Below, one piece after another: positions 33,924-42,837 of a DNA stretch of 64,000 bases. Position numbers and translations under genes: made by a program. Position 1 is the first letter of the stretch. The number at the start of each line of letters is the position of its first letter. The notes under the pieces were generated by a model that ran no database searches, was not told the origin of the DNA, and was given only the letters and a program-made list of their open reading frames with translations. The DNA is from Nonomuraea aurantiaca (GTDB taxonomy: Bacteria; Actinomycetota; Actinomycetes; Streptosporangiales; Streptosporangiaceae), in the NCBI RefSeq assembly GCF_020215705.1, contig NZ_JAIWNB010000001.1, positions 496,001 to 560,000 on the forward strand, read 5' to 3'.

Positions 33924-35129
33924 GTGTGCCGGGTGTCCGGTCTTCCCTCGTTCCGCGCCGTTCTGATCGTGATCGCTTCGGTCATCGCCGTCACGGTCGT
34001 GGCCGTGGGAGTGGCGCTGTCCACGCGGGACGACCTGTTCGCGAGTACGGCCGACCAGCAGCCGGTACGGAAAACCCAGAAACCGGCCCAGAAGACGCAG
34101 CCGCAGACCGCCGGTCTCGACAAGATCGTGCCCACGACCGAGCCGGTGAAGGACTTCGGCAAGGGCGGCCCCAGCGTCACTCCGACCCCGCCCCGCGTGC
34201 TGGCGATCGCCCGCGCCGAGGTGCCCAAGACCACCCGGTTCGAGCTGGCGAAGCTCAAGCACGTGCAGAAGGTCGCCATCGTCGACGCGGGCTCGGTCCG
34301 GGTGTCGGGCACCGGGCTGAACCTGCTCGCCGTCGACCCGGCCGACTTCCGCTCCTGGACGCCCAAGGCCGTCGCCGACCAGCCGGCCGTGTGGAGCGCG
34401 CTGTCCAGGGGCGAACTGGTCGCCGAGACCTCGGCCGTACGCAGGCTCGGCATGATCCTGGGCGCCGAGTACCAGGTGGACGGCGGCCCCCGCCTCCGCG
34501 TCGCGGCCTCGGCCACGCTCGGCCTGTCGGGGATCGACGGCCTGGTGGGCGCCGACATGGGCAAGGCACTCGGCCTGGCGCCGGGTGTCGCGGTCCTGCT
34601 GCACGGCAAGCCCGGCATCAGCGAGCCGGGCGTACGCAAGCTGCTCGGCAAGGGCGCCCAGGTCGTGACGCTGGGCGCCCGCCCCAAGGCCCAGCCGACG
34701 CAGCCGGCCCAGCAGACGGCCCAGCCGCAGCAGCAGGTCAACGTCGGGCGGCCCAGCAGCTACCTCGACCTCTACAAAGCCTCGGCCACCCACTGCCCCG
34801 GCCTGTCATGGACCGTGCTGGCGGCGATCGGGCAGGTGGAGAGCGGGCACGGCCGCAACAACGGCCCGTCGAGCGCGGGCGCGCTCGGCCCGATGCAGTT
34901 CATGCCCGCCACCTGGAAGCACTACGGCGTGGACGGCGACGGCGACGGCAAGTCTGACATCTGGAGCCCGTACGACGCGGTGCCCGCCGCGGCCAAGTAC
35001 CTCTGCGCGAACGGCGCCGGCCAGGGCGGCCAGAAGCTGCGCAAGTCGATCTGGTTCTACAACCACTCGTGGGACTACGTGAACAAGGTGATGGGCATCG
35101 CCGAGGCGTACGCCCGCGCCTACACCTGA
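33924..35129 (+). CDS. Membrane-anchored lytic transglycosylase (SLT/MltB-like)
   Basis: 401 residues from GTG at 33924 (a second in-frame GTG at 33933 is equally possible). One N-terminal membrane helix is followed by a Gln/Pro/Thr-rich linker, an unassigned middle domain (about 90-260) and a C-terminal transglycosylase domain with QVESGHGRNN (catalytic Glu), SAGALGPMQFMPATW and YDAVPAAAKYLC. It cleaves glycan strands of peptidoglycan. The middle domain (GTGLNLLAVDPADFRSWTP ...) resembles a periplasmic core of ABC-type permeases, but I cannot assign it. Confidence 0.88.
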   Translation: MCRVSGLPSFRAVLIVIASVIAVTVVAVGVALSTRDDLFASTADQQPVRKTQKPAQKTQPQTAGLDKIVPTTEPVKDFGKGGPSVTPTPPRVLAIARAEVPKTTRFELAKLKHVQKVAIVDAGSVRVSGTGLNLLAVDPADFRSWTPKAVADQPAVWSALSRGELVAETSAVRRLGMILGAEYQVDGGPRLRVAASATLGLSGIDGLVGADMGKALGLAPGVAVLLHGKPGISEPGVRKLLGKGAQVVTLGARPKAQPTQPAQQTAQPQQQVNVGRPSSYLDLYKASATHCPGLSWTVLAAIGQVESGHGRNNGPSSAGALGPMQFMPATWKHYGVDGDGDGKSDIWSPYDAVPAAAKYLCANGAGQGGQKLRKSIWFYNHSWDYVNKVMGIAEAYARAYT

Positions 35130-35185
35130 CGCGTCCTCGGAGTGCGAGGGGAACGCCTGACGCCGCCGTGGCCGCCCGCGCGCGT

Positions 35186-36142
35186 CTACGCCTGACGCCG
35201 CCGGGGCGGTGGGCAGCAGGTGAGCCCGCAGGGCTGCGGCTCGGGCTCCTCCATCAGCTCGCGGATCATGCGGACGAAGGCCGGATGGGTGCCCGCCGTC
35301 GCCGCCCGCTCCATGGGCAGGCCCAGCTCGGCGGCCACCTGCCTGGCCTCGGTGTCGAGGTCGTAGACGACCTCCATGTGGTCGGAGACGAACCCGATCG
35401 GCACGAGCACGACCGACCGGGCGTCGGTCTTGCGCAGATGGTCGCAGACGTCGGGCTCCAGCCACGGCACCTCGGGCGGCCCGCTGCGCGACTGCCACAC
35501 CAGGTCCCACGGCTGGGTGCGGCCCAGCGCCTCGTTGACCAGCTCGGCGCTCCGGCGCAGCTGCGCCTCGTAGAGGCCGCCGTAGGGCCCGGCGGTGCGC
35601 GCCATCGAGACCGGCACACTGTGCGCGGTGAACACCAGCCGGGCGTCGTCGCGGCCGAGCCGGTCGAGCGCCTGCCCGACGTGGTCGGCCATGGCGGCGA
35701 CGAACCCCGGATGGTCCCCGAAGTGCCGCATCTTGACCAGCTCGGGGCCGCCCTTGACGGAGATCCTGGCGATGTCCTCGTAGTATTGGCGGCAACTGGA
35801 GTAGCCGGCGAACGCCGAGGTGGCGAACACCGCCGCCTTGCGGATCCCGTCAGCCATCATCCGCTGGACGGTCTCCTCGCCGAACGGCTCCCAGTTGCGG
35901 TTGCCCCAGTAGACGGGCACATCGACCACCGGACGCAGCGCCTCGATGAGCGCGCGGTTCTGGCCGTTGATCGGGCTGACCCCGCCGAAACCCTGGTAGT
36001 GCTCGGCCACCTCCAGCAGCCGCTCCTGCGGCACACCCCGGCCACGCACCACGTTCTCCAGAAACGGCAGCACGTCCTCAGGCCCCTCGGGCCCACCGAA
36101 CGACAGCACCAGCAGAGCGTCGTAGTTCCCCACGAGACCCAC
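35186..36142 (-). CDS. cpfC: Coproporphyrin ferrochelatase with predicted [2Fe-2S] cysteines
   Basis: 318 residues. Ferrochelatase motifs: LLVLSFGGPEGPEDV at the start, catalytic His174 (FTAHSVP), the SDHMEVVYDLD helix with its Glu, and the C-terminal segment. Cys117 plus Cys305, Cys309 and Cys310 match the four-cysteine arrangement of iron-sulfur actinobacterial ferrochelatases. In actinobacteria the enzyme inserts iron into coproporphyrin III (CpfC), so the older name hemH refers to the same gene. GTG at 36142 (GGAATAAG upstream); an internal GTG four codons later is possible. Confidence 0.93.
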   Translation of the reverse strand: MGLVGNYDALLVLSFGGPEGPEDVLPFLENVVRGRGVPQERLLEVAEHYQGFGGVSPINGQNRALIEALRPVVDVPVYWGNRNWEPFGEETVQRMMADGIRKAAVFATSAFAGYSSCRQYYEDIARISVKGGPELVKMRHFGDHPGFVAAMADHVGQALDRLGRDDARLVFTAHSVPVSMARTAGPYGGLYEAQLRRSAELVNEALGRTQPWDLVWQSRSGPPEVPWLEPDVCDHLRKTDARSVVLVPIGFVSDHMEVVYDLDTEARQVAAELGLPMERAATAGTHPAFVRMIRELMEEPEPQPCGLTCCPPPRRRQA

Positions 36143-36226
36143 CTTATTCCGGCGAGGGAGCGCCGTCGCCTGGAGGAGGAGCCCGCCTCAGGGAGTGAGG
36201 CCAATGGACAGGGTAGGTTCGATTGA

Positions 36227-38203
36227 GTGAGCGCATTCAACGACATTCGTGACTATGTTGCCATCCCCCGGGTTCTCTCGCTGAAGCTCTCGCCTGACGG
36301 CTCCCGGCTGATCTCCGCGGTCCAGTCCCTCAACCCCGACGGCAAGTCGTACGGCACCGCGCTCTGGGCCACTCCGATCGACGGCGAGCCGTACCGGCTG
36401 ACCCGCTCGGCCAAGGGTGAGAGCGCGGCGGAGTTCACCGACGCGGGCGACGTGCTGTTCACCTCGGCCCGTCCCGACCCGACCGTCAAGGACGGCACCG
36501 ACGAGGTGCCCTCGCTGTGGCTGCTGCCCCGCTCGGGCGGCGAGGCCCGGCAGGTGGCCGCCCGTCCCGGCGGCGTCGGCGCCTTTCGTACGGCCGGTGA
36601 CGTGGTGGTGTTCGCCGCCGACGTGCTCACCGGCGAGGAGGCGGCCGAGGAGGAGCGCCGCAAGGCGCGCAAGGACGCCGGCATCAGCGCGATCCTGCAC
36701 GAGAGCTACCCGGTCCGCTACTGGGACCACGACCTCGGGCCCGGCCACACCCGGCTGTTCGCCGCGAAGCTCGGCGCGGACCGGCTGGAGGACGTACGCG
36801 ACCTGACCCCCGACCCGGGCGAGGCGCTGCGCGACGTCACCTTCGCGCTCACGCCCGACGGCGCCACCGTGATCACGACCTGGCGTACCATCCTCCCGGA
36901 CGCCGAGCTGCGGGTGGACCTGGTCGCCATCGACGTGGCCACCGGTGAGCGGCGCACGCTGTTCACCGAGGAGGGCCACGACTTCTACGGCCCGATCGCG
37001 GTCTCGCCCGACGGCACCCGCGTCGCCTGCGCGCGCGAGCGCCTGGCCGGGCTCGACCTCTCCGTCCGCATCGACCTGTGGATCGGCGACCTGGCCACCG
37101 GAGCGGGCCGTACCTATGCGCCCGACCTGTTCCCGGCGGACGTCGAGTGGGCGCCCGACTCGTCGGCCGTCTACCTCGCGGCCGACCACCGGGGCCGCCG
37201 CCCGATCTTCCGCGTGCCGCTGGACGGGGAGGTCGCCCGGCTGACCCAGGACGACGCCGCCTACCTCGGGCTCAACGCCTCGGCCGACGGCAGGTTCGTC
37301 TACGCGCTGCACAGCGGCGTCGACCGCACCCCCGGCCCGGCCAGGATCGACACCGCCACCGGCGAGATCTCCGACCTGCCCTCGCCCGCCCCGCGCCCCG
37401 AGCTGCCCGGCACGCTGACCGAGGTCTCCGCGACGGCCGACGACGGCACCACGATCCGCGGCTGGCTCACGCTGCCCGAGGGCGCCTCGGCCGACGACCC
37501 GGCGCCGATCCTGCTCTGGATCCACGGCGGTCCCGTCGCCTCGTGGAACGACTGGCAGTGGCGCTGGAACCCCTGGATCATGGTCCAGCACGGCTACGCC
37601 GTCCTGCTGCCCGACCCGTGCCTGTCAACCGGCTACGGTCAGGAGATGATCGACCGCGGGTGGGGCAACTGGGGTCCGCGTACGCTCGCCGACCTCGACG
37701 CGATCGTGGACGTGGTGGTGGCCAGGGACGACATCGACGGCGAGCGGATCGGCGCGATGGGCGGTTCCTACGGCGGCTACATGGCCAACTGGATCGCCGG
37801 CCACAGCGACCGCTACAAGGCCATCGTCACCCACGCCGCCCTGTGGAACCTCGACCAGTTCGCCGGCACCACAGACGCGGCCCAGTACTGGCAGCGCGAG
37901 ATGGGCGAGCCCGGCTCCGAGCGCTACGCCAAGCTCTCCCCGCACCACGGGCTCGACAGCATCACCACGCCGATGCTCGTCATCCACGGCGACAAGGACT
38001 ACCGGGTGCCGATCGGCGAGGCGCTGCGCCTGTGGTGGGACCTGCAGCGCCGCAACGTCGAGTCGAAGTTCCTGTACTTCCCCGACGAGAACCACTGGAT
38101 ACTCAAACCCGGCAACGCCGTCGCCTGGTACGAGACCGTCCTGGCCTTCCTCGGCCAGCACGTCCTCGACCAGGAGTGGAAGCGCCCGGACTCGGTGGCG
38201 TGA
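36227..38203 (+). CDS. S9-family prolyl oligopeptidase/acylaminoacyl peptidase
   Basis: 658 residues, GTG start. An N-terminal beta-propeller (about 1-390; repeated PDGS and DxxR segments) caps an alpha/beta-hydrolase domain with Ser514 in GGSYGGYMA, Asp in HGDKDYRVP and His in DENHWI. No signal peptide, so it acts on cytoplasmic peptides. It is divergent from the ferrochelatase gene, and its stop overlaps the start of the phosphatase gene (TGATG). Confidence 0.92.
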   Translation: MSAFNDIRDYVAIPRVLSLKLSPDGSRLISAVQSLNPDGKSYGTALWATPIDGEPYRLTRSAKGESAAEFTDAGDVLFTSARPDPTVKDGTDEVPSLWLLPRSGGEARQVAARPGGVGAFRTAGDVVVFAADVLTGEEAAEEERRKARKDAGISAILHESYPVRYWDHDLGPGHTRLFAAKLGADRLEDVRDLTPDPGEALRDVTFALTPDGATVITTWRTILPDAELRVDLVAIDVATGERRTLFTEEGHDFYGPIAVSPDGTRVACARERLAGLDLSVRIDLWIGDLATGAGRTYAPDLFPADVEWAPDSSAVYLAADHRGRRPIFRVPLDGEVARLTQDDAAYLGLNASADGRFVYALHSGVDRTPGPARIDTATGEISDLPSPAPRPELPGTLTEVSATADDGTTIRGWLTLPEGASADDPAPILLWIHGGPVASWNDWQWRWNPWIMVQHGYAVLLPDPCLSTGYGQEMIDRGWGNWGPRTLADLDAIVDVVVARDDIDGERIGAMGGSYGGYMANWIAGHSDRYKAIVTHAALWNLDQFAGTTDAAQYWQREMGEPGSERYAKLSPHHGLDSITTPMLVIHGDKDYRVPIGEALRLWWDLQRRNVESKFLYFPDENHWILKPGNAVAWYETVLAFLGQHVLDQEWKRPDSVA

Positions 38204-39000
38204 TGAGCGATCCGCGGGCCCTGCTCGAACTGGCCGAGGACATCGCGCGCGAGGCGGGCGACATGCTGCTCGCCAAGCGCCCCACGATGTCGGAGGTCGT
38301 CGAGACCAAGTCCAGCCCCACCGACGTGGTCACCGCCCTGGACACGGCGTCGGAGCGGCTCATCCGCGCCCGCGTCCTGGAGGCCAGGCCCGGCGACAGC
38401 GTCCTGGGCGAGGAGGGCGGCGAGGCCGCCGGCGACTCCGGCGTGCGCTGGATCGTCGACCCCATCGACGGCACGGTCAACTTCCTGTACGGCCTGCCCG
38501 AGTGGGCGGTGTCGATCGCCGTCGAGGTGGGCGGCGAGATCGTCGCGGGCGTGGTGAACGTGGTGCCGCGCGGCGAGGTGTTCACCGCGGCGCGCGGCGG
38601 GGGCGCCTGGCTCGGCGGCGAGCGGCTGCGCTGCAACACCGGCGTGCCGCTGTCGCAGGCGCTGGTCGCGACCGGCTTCGGCTACCTGCGCGAACGCCGG
38701 GCCGTGCAGGCCCAGGTGCTGGCGTCGGTGCTGCCGCGGGTACGCGACATCAGGCGTGGCGGCTCGTGCGCCGTCGACCTCTGCTCGGTGGCCTCGGGCC
38801 GGGTGGACGCCTACTACGAGCGGGGCACCAACTACTGGGACTTCGCCGCGGCCGGGCTGATCGCGACCGAGGCGGGGGCCAGGCTCGGCGGGCTGGACGG
38901 CAGGCCGCACAGCAACGACTTCGTGCTCTGCGCGGCGCCGGGGCTGTTCGACGAGCTGCACGACCTGCTCGTGCCGCTGGATCCCCAACGGGACGCCTGA
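38203..39000 (+). CDS. suhB: Inositol monophosphatase-family protein
   Basis: 265 residues. FIG-superfamily motifs: GEEGGE, WIVDPIDGTVNF (metal-binding Asp residues) and YWDFAAAGLIATEAG near the C-terminus. It dephosphorylates inositol-1-phosphate or related sugar phosphates (also FBPase or histidinol-phosphatase activity in relatives). ATG at 38203 overlaps the peptidase stop. A very strong terminator follows the stop. The symbol is by family, not proof of substrate. Confidence 0.9.
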   Translation: MSDPRALLELAEDIAREAGDMLLAKRPTMSEVVETKSSPTDVVTALDTASERLIRARVLEARPGDSVLGEEGGEAAGDSGVRWIVDPIDGTVNFLYGLPEWAVSIAVEVGGEIVAGVVNVVPRGEVFTAARGGGAWLGGERLRCNTGVPLSQALVATGFGYLRERRAVQAQVLASVLPRVRDIRRGGSCAVDLCSVASGRVDAYYERGTNYWDFAAAGLIATEAGARLGGLDGRPHSNDFVLCAAPGLFDELHDLLVPLDPQRDA

Positions 39001-39008
39001 CGGCGCGA

Positions 39009-39039
39009 AAACGGCCGGAGCCCAGGGCTCCGGCCGTTT
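39009..39039. terminator. Strong terminator hairpin between convergent genes
   Basis: AAACGGCCGGAGCC (39009-39022) and its exact complement GGCTCCGGCCGTTT (39026-39039) enclose a CAG loop: a 14-bp perfect stem flanked by A and T tracts, so it can act on both strands, ending the phosphatase gene and the small gene opposite. Confidence 0.88.
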
Positions 39040-39057
39040 CGTCACACCAGGTGCCGA

Positions 39058-39222
39058 TCAATGAGGCAACGGGACGCCGTTGTCATCCGCCAGGCGGCGT
39101 AGGTCCTCGATCTCGGCGGTGAGGGTGTCGGCGAGGTAATCGTCGCCGGCGCACCGGGCCTCCCGGAGGCCCTTGTAAGCCTGGTCGAGGCGGCTTTCGA
39201 TCGTGGTCGTGAACTCGCCCAT
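39058..39222 (-). CDS. Small conserved actinobacterial protein, unknown
   Basis: 54 residues (MGEFTTTIESRLDQAYKGLR, then an acidic helical stretch ending GVPLPH). Start ATG at 39222 with AGGTGAG upstream. Two amphipathic helices, no membrane segment. Similar 50-60-residue proteins occur in this genomic neighbourhood in other actinomycetes, as I recall; the function is unknown. Confidence 0.7.
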   Translation of the reverse strand: MGEFTTTIESRLDQAYKGLREARCAGDDYLADTLTAEIEDLRRLADDNGVPLPH

Positions 39223-39450
39223 CTCACCTACTCTCTTCAGGGGTTGCGGGGCGAAGAACGCCCACCGCGCGCGGGGTGGCCAAAAAGAGGCACACGGCGA
39301 TGGGTGTCCCGCAGGCATACCCCGCCCCCTCGCTTACCGAAACATGAATTTGGCTGCGCCTTGCGGTACACATGCTCCGACATGCCTTACCGTGCGCTTA
39401 TCGCAGGTGTGGGCAGAATGAGGCAGCGGATCCGGAGAGAGGTGCCAGTC

Positions 39451-40104
39451 GTGCGAGTGCTGGTTGTAGAGGACGAGCGGGTGCTCGCCGACGCGATCGC
39501 CACCGGTCTGCGGCGCGAGGCCATGGCGGTGGACGTGGCCTATGACGGCGGCGGTGCGCTGGAGCGCACTTCGTACATCGACTACGACGTGATCGTCCTG
39601 GACCGCGACCTGCCGGTCGTGCACGGGGACGAGGTCTGCCGCCGCCTGGTGGAGCAGCGTACGTCCTCGCGCATCCTGATGCTGACCGCCTCCGGCGACG
39701 TCGACGACAAGGTGGAGGGGCTCGGCCTGGGGGCCGACGACTACCTGGCCAAGCCGTTCGTCTTCGTCGAGCTGGTCGCGCGGGTGCGGGCGCTCGGCCG
39801 CCGGTCGGCGCCGGCCCTGCCGCCCGTCCTGGAGCGGGGCGGGATCCGGCTGGACCCGGGCAAGCGGCTGGTCGAGCGTGAGGGCAAGGAGGTCATCCTC
39901 ACCAAGAAGGAGTTCGCGGTCCTGGAAGAGCTGATGCGGGCGGAGGGCGCCGTCGTCAGCCAGGAGGATCTGCTGGACAAGGCGTGGGACGAGAACATCG
40001 ACCCGTTCACCAACGTGGTGCGGGTGACGATGATGACCCTGCGCAAGAAGCTGGGGGATCCGCAGGTGATCGAGACGGTGCCCGGAGTGGGATACAAGTT
40101 GTGA
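39451..40104 (+). CDS. OmpR-family response regulator
   Basis: 217 residues from GTG at 39451 (GAGAGG upstream); an ATG at 39418 would add 11 residues. Receiver domain: VVEDE acidic pair, phosphoacceptor Asp in VIVLDRDLP, Thr in LTASGD, Lys in LAKPF. The winged-helix DNA-binding domain (about 125-217) ends TVPGVGYKL. Its stop overlaps the kinase start (GTGA). The gene order sepH, ferrochelatase, suhB, this pair recalls the cutRS neighbourhood of Streptomyces, but the sensor lacks CutS-type cysteines. Confidence 0.93.
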   Translation: MRVLVVEDERVLADAIATGLRREAMAVDVAYDGGGALERTSYIDYDVIVLDRDLPVVHGDEVCRRLVEQRTSSRILMLTASGDVDDKVEGLGLGADDYLAKPFVFVELVARVRALGRRSAPALPPVLERGGIRLDPGKRLVEREGKEVILTKKEFAVLEELMRAEGAVVSQEDLLDKAWDENIDPFTNVVRVTMMTLRKKLGDPQVIETVPGVGYKL

Positions 40105-41411
40105 CTCAACGGCCGGAGCGCGAGGCGATGCCGACGCATCCGATGATCAGCCCGCACTCGGAACGGGCCGTGGCGCGGGGGGAGCAGGCGCCGCCGCCGA
40201 GCGGCCAGCCCGTCTGGGACGGCCCGCCCCCTCCGTCCTACGATCGGCCGCAGCGGACCACGATGGAGGTGGTCAAGGCGCTGCCGGGCCGGGTGAGCAT
40301 CCGGTGGCGGCTCACCCTCGCCTACAGCGCGCTGTTCTTCGTGGCCGCGGCGGTGCTGCTCGTCTCGATGTACGCCATCGTCGGCAATGCGATCACCACC
40401 GCGTGGCTGGAGCTCGACACCAGCAACATCGACGCCCTCAACGCCTCCGTCATGCAGGCCCGGTGGTACGCCGCCAGGGACCAGACCGTCGCCGTCGCCC
40501 GCGACGCGCTGCTGCAGAGCTCCTTCATGGCGCTGGCGGGCGTCGGCATCCTCTCGCTGATCCTCGGCTACTTCGTCGCCGACCGGGCGATGCGGCCCGT
40601 GAGCCAGATGACCACCACGGCCAAGAAGCTCTCCGAGAGCACCCTGGCCCATCAGCGCATCGACCTGGAGGGCCCGGACGACGAGCTGAAGGAGCTGGCC
40701 GACACCTTCGACGCCATGCTCACCCGGCTCAACATCGCCTTCGACACCCAGCGAAGATTCGTCGCCAACGCCTCGCACGAGTTGCGAACTCCGCTCACCA
40801 TCAACCGGACGGTCCTGGAGATCGCCCTGTCCGATCCCGAGGCGTCACAGGACCTCAAGGCGCTCGGCCGTACCCTGCTCGAAGTCAACGCGCGCAACGA
40901 GAAGCTCATCGAGGGACTGCTGCTGCTCGCCAGGAGCGAACGCGAGCTGGCGGTACGCAAGCCGCTGGACGTCAAGGACGTCGCCCAGACGGCCGTCGAG
41001 CAGGTGACTCCATTCGCCGAAGATAACGGCGTAACCATCACCACCGAACTGGTCAGCGCGCCTACCATAGGCGATCCGGTGCTCTTGGAGCGGTCCGTCA
41101 GCAACCTGCTCGAGAACGCCGTCAAGTACAACATTCCGGAAAACGGAAAAGTATGGATCCGAACGGGAATGGTAGACGGTGCACTGGTTGTTCAGGTGGC
41201 CAACACGGGGCAGCATGTCCCTGCGTACGAGGTGAACAGCCTGTTCGAGCCCTTCCGGAGGCTCCACGCGGATCGTGTGGATTCGGCGAAGGGATCAGGG
41301 CTGGGGCTGTCCATCGTTCGTGCTGTTGTGCAGGCGCACGGCGGAAATGTGACCGCCGTGCCGCGGGAGGGCGGAGGACTTGTGGTGACCATTCGGCTGC
41401 CGAGCCGCTGA
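40101..41411 (+). CDS. Membrane sensor histidine kinase
   Basis: 436 residues from GTG at 40101. A cytoplasmic Pro-rich N-terminus is followed by a helix at about 75-97, an extracellular loop of about 45 residues, a second helix (about 140-160), HAMP, HisKA with ASHELRTPL, and HATPase_c (NLLENAVKYN, KGSGLGLSIVRAVV). The extracellular loop contains no cysteine. It is the partner of the response regulator encoded just upstream. The signal is unknown. Confidence 0.92.
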   Translation: MTQRPEREAMPTHPMISPHSERAVARGEQAPPPSGQPVWDGPPPPSYDRPQRTTMEVVKALPGRVSIRWRLTLAYSALFFVAAAVLLVSMYAIVGNAITTAWLELDTSNIDALNASVMQARWYAARDQTVAVARDALLQSSFMALAGVGILSLILGYFVADRAMRPVSQMTTTAKKLSESTLAHQRIDLEGPDDELKELADTFDAMLTRLNIAFDTQRRFVANASHELRTPLTINRTVLEIALSDPEASQDLKALGRTLLEVNARNEKLIEGLLLLARSERELAVRKPLDVKDVAQTAVEQVTPFAEDNGVTITTELVSAPTIGDPVLLERSVSNLLENAVKYNIPENGKVWIRTGMVDGALVVQVANTGQHVPAYEVNSLFEPFRRLHADRVDSAKGSGLGLSIVRAVVQAHGGNVTAVPREGGGLVVTIRLPSR

Positions 41412-41697
41412 TCCGGCGTGTTGCACGACGGCGGGCGTCTCGTTCTCGCCGCACATGTGGTTGGATGTGCCGTCGAACACGGTGGGGCATGCCGCCAAGG
41501 CTGTGGGTTTCGCCATATTTGGCTAACCATTGCCGATGGCAGCGGGCCCTGACGTGTTGGGAGGTTCATGGTTCCTTCCTGCTGGGTACCGATGCAAAAA
41601 TTCCCCCGGCAGAACGGGCACAAGATGAGGCTCCTGGACGTTAGAAGACGCGCGATGAGCGCGAAGACGTATAGATGAGGGGGATGGAGCAAGCACG

Positions 41698-41997
41698 ATG
41701 GCTACCGATTACGACAGCCCGCGCAAGACGGACGACGACCTGGGGGAAGACAGCCTCCAGGAGCTCCAGGCGCGGCGCACCGACAAGTCGTCGGGCAGTA
41801 TCGACATCGATGAGACCGATCTGGCCGAGTCGCTCGAACTACCCGGTGCCGACCTGTCGAACGAAGAGCTCAGCCTGCGCGTGATCCCGCGCCAGGCCGA
41901 CGAGTTCACCTGCTCGCGTTGCTTCCTCGTGCACCACCGCAGCCAGCTGGCCTCCGAGAAGAACGGCCAGCAGGTGTGCCGGGAGTGCGCCGCCTGA
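41698..41997 (+). CDS. DUF4193 family zinc-ribbon-like protein
   Basis: 99 residues: an acidic disordered N-terminus, then CSRCFLVHHRSQLA and VCRECAA, a four-cysteine zinc knuckle. Conserved across actinobacteria and close in sequence to RNA-polymerase-associated small zinc proteins; the function is not established. The next gene follows after 18 bases. Confidence 0.88.
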   Translation: MATDYDSPRKTDDDLGEDSLQELQARRTDKSSGSIDIDETDLAESLELPGADLSNEELSLRVIPRQADEFTCSRCFLVHHRSQLASEKNGQQVCRECAA

Positions 41998-42015
41998 CGA
42001 AGGAGGAGGCTCCGC

Positions 42016-42813
42016 GTGGCCGCACCTGAGAAGGACAGGCAACCTGGCGACGAGATCGCCGACCCCGATCAAGAGGTCGGCGAGCTCGTAGGTCGGCTCG
42101 CCGACTCCGGTGAGCTGGAGCCGGCCGAGCGGCGAAGGCTGCTCGGCCGTCTAGCCCGCGCTCTGGCCTCCGGCGCGCGCAAGACGCGTGAGACCGGAGT
42201 GGGGCGTGGACGCTGGCTGGCGGATGTGTTCATGAACATCGCGCCCCGCATCCCCATCAGAGATCTGCACACGCTCTCCGAGCACCACCACGGCCTGACC
42301 GGCGAGCAGCTCGCCGACGATCTGGTGCGCACCGCCCAGAAGGCGACCATGACGGTCGGCGCCATCGGCGGAGCGCTCGCCGCGGCCGAGTTCGCGGCTC
42401 CACCCCTCCTCCTCTCCGCTCCGGCCCAGCTCGTCGCCGAGACCATCGTGGTGGCCGCCATCGAGGTCAAGCTGCTGGCCGAGCTCCACGAGATCTATGG
42501 CGTACGCGTCTCGGGCACCGGCGCCCAGCGCGCGGCCGTCTTCGCGGCGGCCTGGGCCAAACAGCGCGGCGTCGACCCCCTCGCGCCCGCCTCCGTCACC
42601 CTCGCGCTCGGCGCGGCCACCAAGACCGCCCTGCGCAACCGCCTCATGCGTACCCTCGGGCGCCACCTGACCACGCTGGGCCCGTTCCTCACAGGCGCCG
42701 TCGCCGGCGGCGCGCTCAACCGGATGGCGACCAAGAAGCTGGGCGAGGCCATCCGCGACGACCTGCGCGGCAAGCTGCCGCCCGGCCGCCGCTCACCGGA
42801 GATCCGGCCCTAG
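42016..42813 (+). CDS. Conserved hypothetical protein with Ala-rich helical core
   Basis: 265 residues from GTG with AGGAGG ahead. An acidic N-terminus precedes a long helical region with two hydrophobic stretches (GAIGGALAAAEFAAPPLLL and a later GPFLTGAVAGGA), reminiscent of EcsC-type peripheral membrane proteins but without certainty. Probably co-transcribed with the DUF4193 gene. Confidence 0.75.
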   Translation: MAAPEKDRQPGDEIADPDQEVGELVGRLADSGELEPAERRRLLGRLARALASGARKTRETGVGRGRWLADVFMNIAPRIPIRDLHTLSEHHHGLTGEQLADDLVRTAQKATMTVGAIGGALAAAEFAAPPLLLSAPAQLVAETIVVAAIEVKLLAELHEIYGVRVSGTGAQRAAVFAAAWAKQRGVDPLAPASVTLALGAATKTALRNRLMRTLGRHLTTLGPFLTGAVAGGALNRMATKKLGEAIRDDLRGKLPPGRRSPEIRP

Positions 42814-42837
42814 GACGACGTACGGGGTCGTGCTGGG